Shown here: one piece after another, positions 61,801-64,000 of the stretch
Layout: each line of letters starts with the position of its first letter
Position numbering within the stretch: position 1 is the first letter of the stretch
NCBI RefSeq assembly: GCF_010731715.1
Contig: NZ_AP022587.1
Span: 2,418,001 to 2,482,000, forward strand
Source of the DNA: Mycobacterium stomatepiae
Lineage (GTDB): Bacteria > Actinomycetota > Actinomycetes > Mycobacteriales > Mycobacteriaceae
Direction of reading: 5' to 3'
DNA length: 64,000 nt
The notes under the pieces: model-generated
Database searches by the model: none
What the model saw: the letters and a program-made list of their open reading frames with translations, nothing else
What the model was told of the DNA's origin: nothing
Program-made: the position numbers and the translations under genes

Positions 61801-64000
61801 CCATGCAGGTCAAAGTGGTACGAGATCCGGTTAGCGACCCCGGCGGGGGTACCTCCGATGTCAACGGCTTCGACAGCGTTAGATGCATCGGCACCCAGGA
61901 GCGGGTATTCGTTGTGCATAACGGCTGCGTAGACACCGACCCGGCCGCCAAGAGCTTCGGCGAGGCGACAGCGGGGATAACCAGCGTCCTCAAGCGCCTC
62001 CCACACCACTTCAAGGAGCAGCCGCTCTTGTGGATCCATCCGCGCTGCATCGACCGGCGCGATACCGAACAGTAACGGATCAAAACACGCGATGTCGTCC
62101 AGGTAGCCACCGCGGCGTAAGTGAGCTGGTAACGCTGCCAGCTCGGGCCTTTCGATGGCATCGGTTATCAGATCGCTTCCATCGCATAGCTTCTGCCATA
62201 GCTGCTCAACGGTGACGGCGCCGGGAAATCTGCCGGCCATTCCGATGATGGCAATCGCCGGCGCGACATCGGGCAAATGCTGCCCGTCCTGCTCGCTTGC
62301 CCCGCGCGGGGCCACGGATTCCTTCGATACCGATTTCGGTCCCTGGATGTGCGGCGGACCGTATTGACTCTGCAGCGCCGCAGCCGCCCCAGCGAGTGTG
62401 GGGTGCGTATAAAGCAGCGTGGCAGGTATCCGACCAGATTTGACGTATGCGTTAGCAGTGTGGGCGAAGCGGACCGCGGTGCGAGAGTCCAGTCCTAGGG
62501 CAGCAACCGGGATGTCAGTGGTGATCGTGGCGAGATCGTCGATCTCAGCGGCTTCGGCGTAGAGGCCGACCAGTACCGGCAACCAATCCGCGGTGCGCTG
62601 CTTCGTCAACTGCGGGACTACAGAGTCGCGACTGTGTTCAAACGGGTAAGTAGGCAGATCAGCAACGGCCGGTAACGCCGCCCACTGGGATGTCCAGTCG
62701 ATGTCTTCGCCGTTAAGCCAACGCCGCAGAATGTTGCGCCAACGGCTGTCGGCGACGTCAGGGCCTGCCAGCATTTTGTGCAACGCGGGATGGGAGGCGT
62801 CAGTTGCGGCGCAGCGCAGCGCGCTGACGGATTCGTCGACGCTGCTGGCCACAATGGCCAGGCGGTGAGCCAGAGCGACCCGCCCAAGTTGAGTCGTGGC
62901 GCACACCGCCGTCCATTGAGTGTCAGCGCCGGCCGACTCCAGCGCGTCGGCGTACCGGTCCGCAAGAATCACTAGGGCGCTGGGCGTAGCTGCCGACAAC
63001 AGCAGTATCGGCGGTCCGTCACCGTCGGGATGAGGATTGGGGTGCGGGTCAGCTAGCACAGCCTGAGCGAGAGATCCGGTCGCCCCAACAGCGTTGATGA
63101 GGATGCGCCGTGGATTGCTATGTCGCGGAAAGTTAGTCGGCCCGTTCGGCAGGTTCACCTTCATCGTGCCGGTGTCGATCAGATCGTCGCAATCGGCGGC
63201 CATCCGGGTAGCGGGTATTTGATCGTGTTTCAGGCATAGCAACGCCTTGACGAGTTGCGCTGCCGAGGATGCGGCCTCCAAGTGGCCGACAATGGGCTTG
63301 ATCGTCCCGGCTAATATCCCGTCGGGAAATGTCGCGTCGATCGCCTCGAGTTCGGCCGCGTCGGACAGTATCGCTCCCGACGCTGCCAGTTCTACGTAGT
63401 CAATGTCAGCTGGTGCGCATCGAGCGCGTTCGAGTGTGGCTACTAGGGCTGTTCGCTGCGCTGCAGGTGCGGGGTCCCCGAAGCGACCGACGTCACCAAC
63501 GAACGCGATACCCGTTGCCTGTAGTTCAGCATGCGCGACGGCCAACGGTCCAACGCCAAGATGTGTACCCAACAGTACCGCCGCTCCACCTTCACCAACG
63601 ATCCAGCCGGGGTGCTTAGGGTCATATGCACCGTCCGGAACATCGGTGGCGACGAAACCGAGATCGGCGAGCGCGCGCACATGGCTTAAGTGGTCAAGGA
63701 GATTAGCTGAACAAACGATCGCCGCGGAACATTGACCATCCCGCAGTTGGGTGGCAGCACAGTCGAGCGCAGTCAAAAATGAAGTACATGAAGTGTCGAC
63801 GGCGATGCTGGGGCCGCTGAAGCCGAAAGTATGCGACAGCCGGTTAGCGATCTGCGATGCCAGGCCAGAGCGCGGTTCGCCAGGCCACAGGTGACCGACG
63901 AAAACGCCCACCCGACCGCGGCTTTCGAGGGATTGTGGTGTCACCCCGGACCGCTCAAGACACTCCCAGATCAGCTCCAACAGCAGTTGTGCTTGCGGGT
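57327..64000 (-). CDS. AT-less polyketide synthase, C-terminal part (beginning beyond right edge)
   Basis: At least 2,220 residues are visible. Order: a KS lacking its first catalytic His, ACP; KS, KR, ACP; terminal KS that is completed by DH-ACP-KR on the next protein. No acyltransferase domain is present. Short flanking linkers after the KSs (VADLPTYPFEHS, IVGLPSYPFARM) are those of trans-AT synthases. The KS-KR-ACP-KS end resembles the end of leinamycin LnmI. The gene overlaps the next synthase gene by 8 nt. The N-terminal part, possibly with loading or NRPS domains, is outside the window. Confidence 0.93.
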   Translation of the reverse strand, partial: PQAQLLLELIWECLERSGVTPQSLESRGRVGVFVGHLWPGEPRSGLASQIANRLSHTFGFSGPSIAVDTSCTSFLTALDCAATQLRDGQCSAAIVCSANLLDHLSHVRALADLGFVATDVPDGAYDPKHPGWIVGEGGAAVLLGTHLGVGPLAVAHAELQATGIAFVGDVGRFGDPAPAAQRTALVATLERARCAPADIDYVELAASGAILSDAAELEAIDATFPDGILAGTIKPIVGHLEAASSAAQLVKALLCLKHDQIPATRMAADCDDLIDTGTMKVNLPNGPTNFPRHSNPRRILINAVGATGSLAQAVLADPHPNPHPDGDGPPILLLSAATPSALVILADRYADALESAGADTQWTAVCATTQLGRVALAHRLAIVASSVDESVSALRCAATDASHPALHKMLAGPDVADSRWRNILRRWLNGEDIDWTSQWAALPAVADLPTYPFEHSRDSVVPQLTKQRTADWLPVLVGLYAEAAEIDDLATITTDIPVAALGLDSRTAVRFAHTANAYVKSGRIPATLLYTHPTLAGAAAALQSQYGPPHIQGPKSVSKESVAPRGASEQDGQHLPDVAPAIAIIGMAGRFPGAVTVEQLWQKLCDGSDLITDAIERPELAALPAHLRRGGYLDDIACFDPLLFGIAPVDAARMDPQERLLLEVVWEALEDAGYPRCRLAEALGGRVGVYAAVMHNEYPLLGADASNAVEAVDIGGTPAGVANRISYHFDLHGPSFTVDAMCASSHVALDLATRALRSGTVEAAIVVGVNISVHSNKTVQQERLGMRSAAGRCATFSSAADGFVAGEGAVALVLRTAISARRSDDRVHGLLRGIAIAHGGKTAGYTVPNPAFQTAAINGALADGGIAPRDIDYVEAHGTGTTLGDPIEIAALRACLDHDRDRPLPIGSIKTNIGHLEAAAGLAGVVKVLLQIRHRQLVPSLHSRPPNHEIEWGSCRVADSLEAWAPPSGRPLLAGVSAFGAGGVNAHAILQSPPPGPDGADENHPVDVEHQPVQLMLSAATRDQVRQQASALADRLEGDGTLRLIDVAFTLQVGRERLRELWTCEATDRLDAIDRLREFAANQDARISNPGQWSPTGYQPPKTPPGRIVGLPSYPFARMRCWADTATPWPIRHDTINSAHRTWRRLLTSTPADAGRLVVVASDADSDLVQSLADHWYRSEGQTQPMTVVATAQAAAPLLAPSSGSATLVLLNDLPRVRTSSSPTDDGWRNAYELVRDAAARPVDAALHVIQVANGLLEVSEAPPDPGGARLAGLLGALAAEHGNLDVTILDLSTTALLDAAELAGALRILVGSKVRGEVCCSRGPQGLGLLVPEWTEVTATTASAVLSSYGTYLVTGATRGIGLLVARQLAAWGARRLVLAGRTRTMEFDTAITELRSAGVEVAVYLTDITDRRALDSFVGELCSRWGPIRGVVHCAGVSSRVGGPLTSATWDMLDMVSSPKNDGIRALLDVIDHHALDFVISFSSLSAVVPALSAGVGDYAAANRTLELLADTARRNGLPGMATIAWPVWESSRADETARAACRRAGLDLLDDHAALAVLRLVIAEAVAHRGGRWAVAPVAVLHASGSGKPVAPLPAGLPTVDQLCPHTTTEPVNVDWLIQIVASHCGLTADQIDPTWKLGDLGVESVMLARLTDDIEKHLKRPVEPGTLLQFPHLTDLAAVLTAPGAHPVSSELEKSSLTTPARPPIVADHQQSIAVIGLAARMPGAPDYQTFWRNLASGTCSVCEVPPGRWNVARIYDRNGGAGRSVSRWGGFIPGIEDFDPDYFRMSETEAAALDPAIRLVLEQAEHCLADAGRDREQLAGAQVGIFIGSRMGDYRRRVTKAARDAALGGDQNFIAARLAQHLDTRGPNLVIDSACSSALSAVHVACQSLRAGDSELAIAGGVDILLDESVYVQFTQAGALSPDGVCRTFDQGANGFVPGEGCGLLLLKTLEQAQRDGDRIHAVIRGSALNNDGRTMGLTTPSIDGQKQVVSLALERAGVTASQIGLLEAHGTATPIGDPIELRALTDVFRAQTERSGYCVIGSVKSNIGHLMSAAGIAGLLKAILSIENDLRPATLFCDRPNPRFQFESSPFTLARTALAWPDGPRLAGVSAFGLGGANAHLIVSEAPGDHHARISPLPAPVFRRRRLWVEALDAITKSASADMHHNPSDEWTSSLLDLNFSPPTFTSVQNFAKSQATVSTDEAVGETWDLTGGRKRA
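58940..62265 (-). other. Synthase 1 module: KS-KR-ACP
   Basis: KS has VDAMCASSHVAL, VEAHGTGTTLGD and NIGHLEA, so it is catalytically complete although the active-site neighbourhood is atypical. KR has LVTGATRGIGLLVARQL and GDYAAANRTLE. ACP has DLGVESVMLARL, with Glu in place of Asp. Expected product: a beta-hydroxyl. Confidence 0.82.
62270..64000 (-). other. Synthase 1: non-elongating KS plus ACP
   Basis: The KS keeps its Cys (VDTSCTSFL, codon at 63786-63788) and the last His (IVGHLEA), but the usual EAHGTGT reads ELAASGAI, without His. Such KS0 domains transfer chains without extending them. The ACP has ALGLDSRTAVRF. Confidence 0.82.

Noticed and set aside
1..64000. CRISPR arrays, tRNA or rRNA genes
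   Set aside because: No regularly spaced repeats and no tRNA or rRNA signature were noticed on either strand; a tRNA scan would confirm.

Overview
The window reads as a chromosomal segment of a high-GC actinomycete, most likely a Mycobacterium. The evidence is an MmpS/MmpL pair, a RelJ/RelK-type toxin-antitoxin pair, and an MscR-type dehydrogenase followed by a metallo-hydrolase, an order known from M. tuberculosis (Rv2259-Rv2260). The segment has two very different halves joined by a stretch of dead mobile elements.

Region 1 (1-14.9 kb) is an orderly catabolic island. Three regulators (one IclR, two GntR/FCD paralogues, the second lacking its C-terminus) sit beside glyA-soxBDAG. Convergent to this lies an operon of a DgcA-like dimethylglycine demethylase, a frameshifted mscR-like dehydrogenase, a metallo-beta-lactamase-fold hydrolase and an MTHFR-like protein; divergent from that operon is sdaA. 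Together these can take dimethylglycine through sarcosine and glycine to serine and pyruvate, with folate- and mycothiol-linked handling of the C1 units. AT-rich palindromes before glyA and between dgcA and sdaA suggest shared control. A perfect terminator hairpin closes sdaA.

Region 2 (15-32.5 kb) is an accessory zone: a RelBE-type TA module, remnants of two TnpB-type elements, an IstB gene and an IS110 transposase, and live-looking genes between them (FAD monooxygenase, cupin, AMP-forming ligase, two duplicated-domain DUF6039-like proteins, MmpS/MmpL exporter, type II thioesterase). Several fit a secondary-metabolite role.

Region 3 (32.5-64 kb, running off the right edge) is an AT-less (trans-AT) polyketide assembly line on the minus strand, made of at least 2,220 residues of one synthase and a second of about 6,776 residues. 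The second ends KS-ACP-ACP-DUF-SH-TE, where SH is a PLP-dependent beta-eliminating-lyase-like domain and DUF is a DUF2156/GNAT-like domain. This is the hallmark of leinamycin-family sulfur-containing polyketides. Downstream and translationally coupled are a LnmK-like acyltransferase/decarboxylase, a LnmL-like ACP and an HMG-CoA-synthase homologue, followed by a second donor ACP and a Cys-to-Ser decarboxylative KS. The cassette therefore contains both known routes for loading a beta-branch donor (acetyl and propionyl). An enoyl-CoA-hydratase domain is built into the large synthase. No acyltransferase is present in the window, so it must lie beyond the right edge or elsewhere. The most notable content is this leinamycin-type sulfur-incorporating cluster in a mycobacterial setting with a dual-donor beta-branching cassette.
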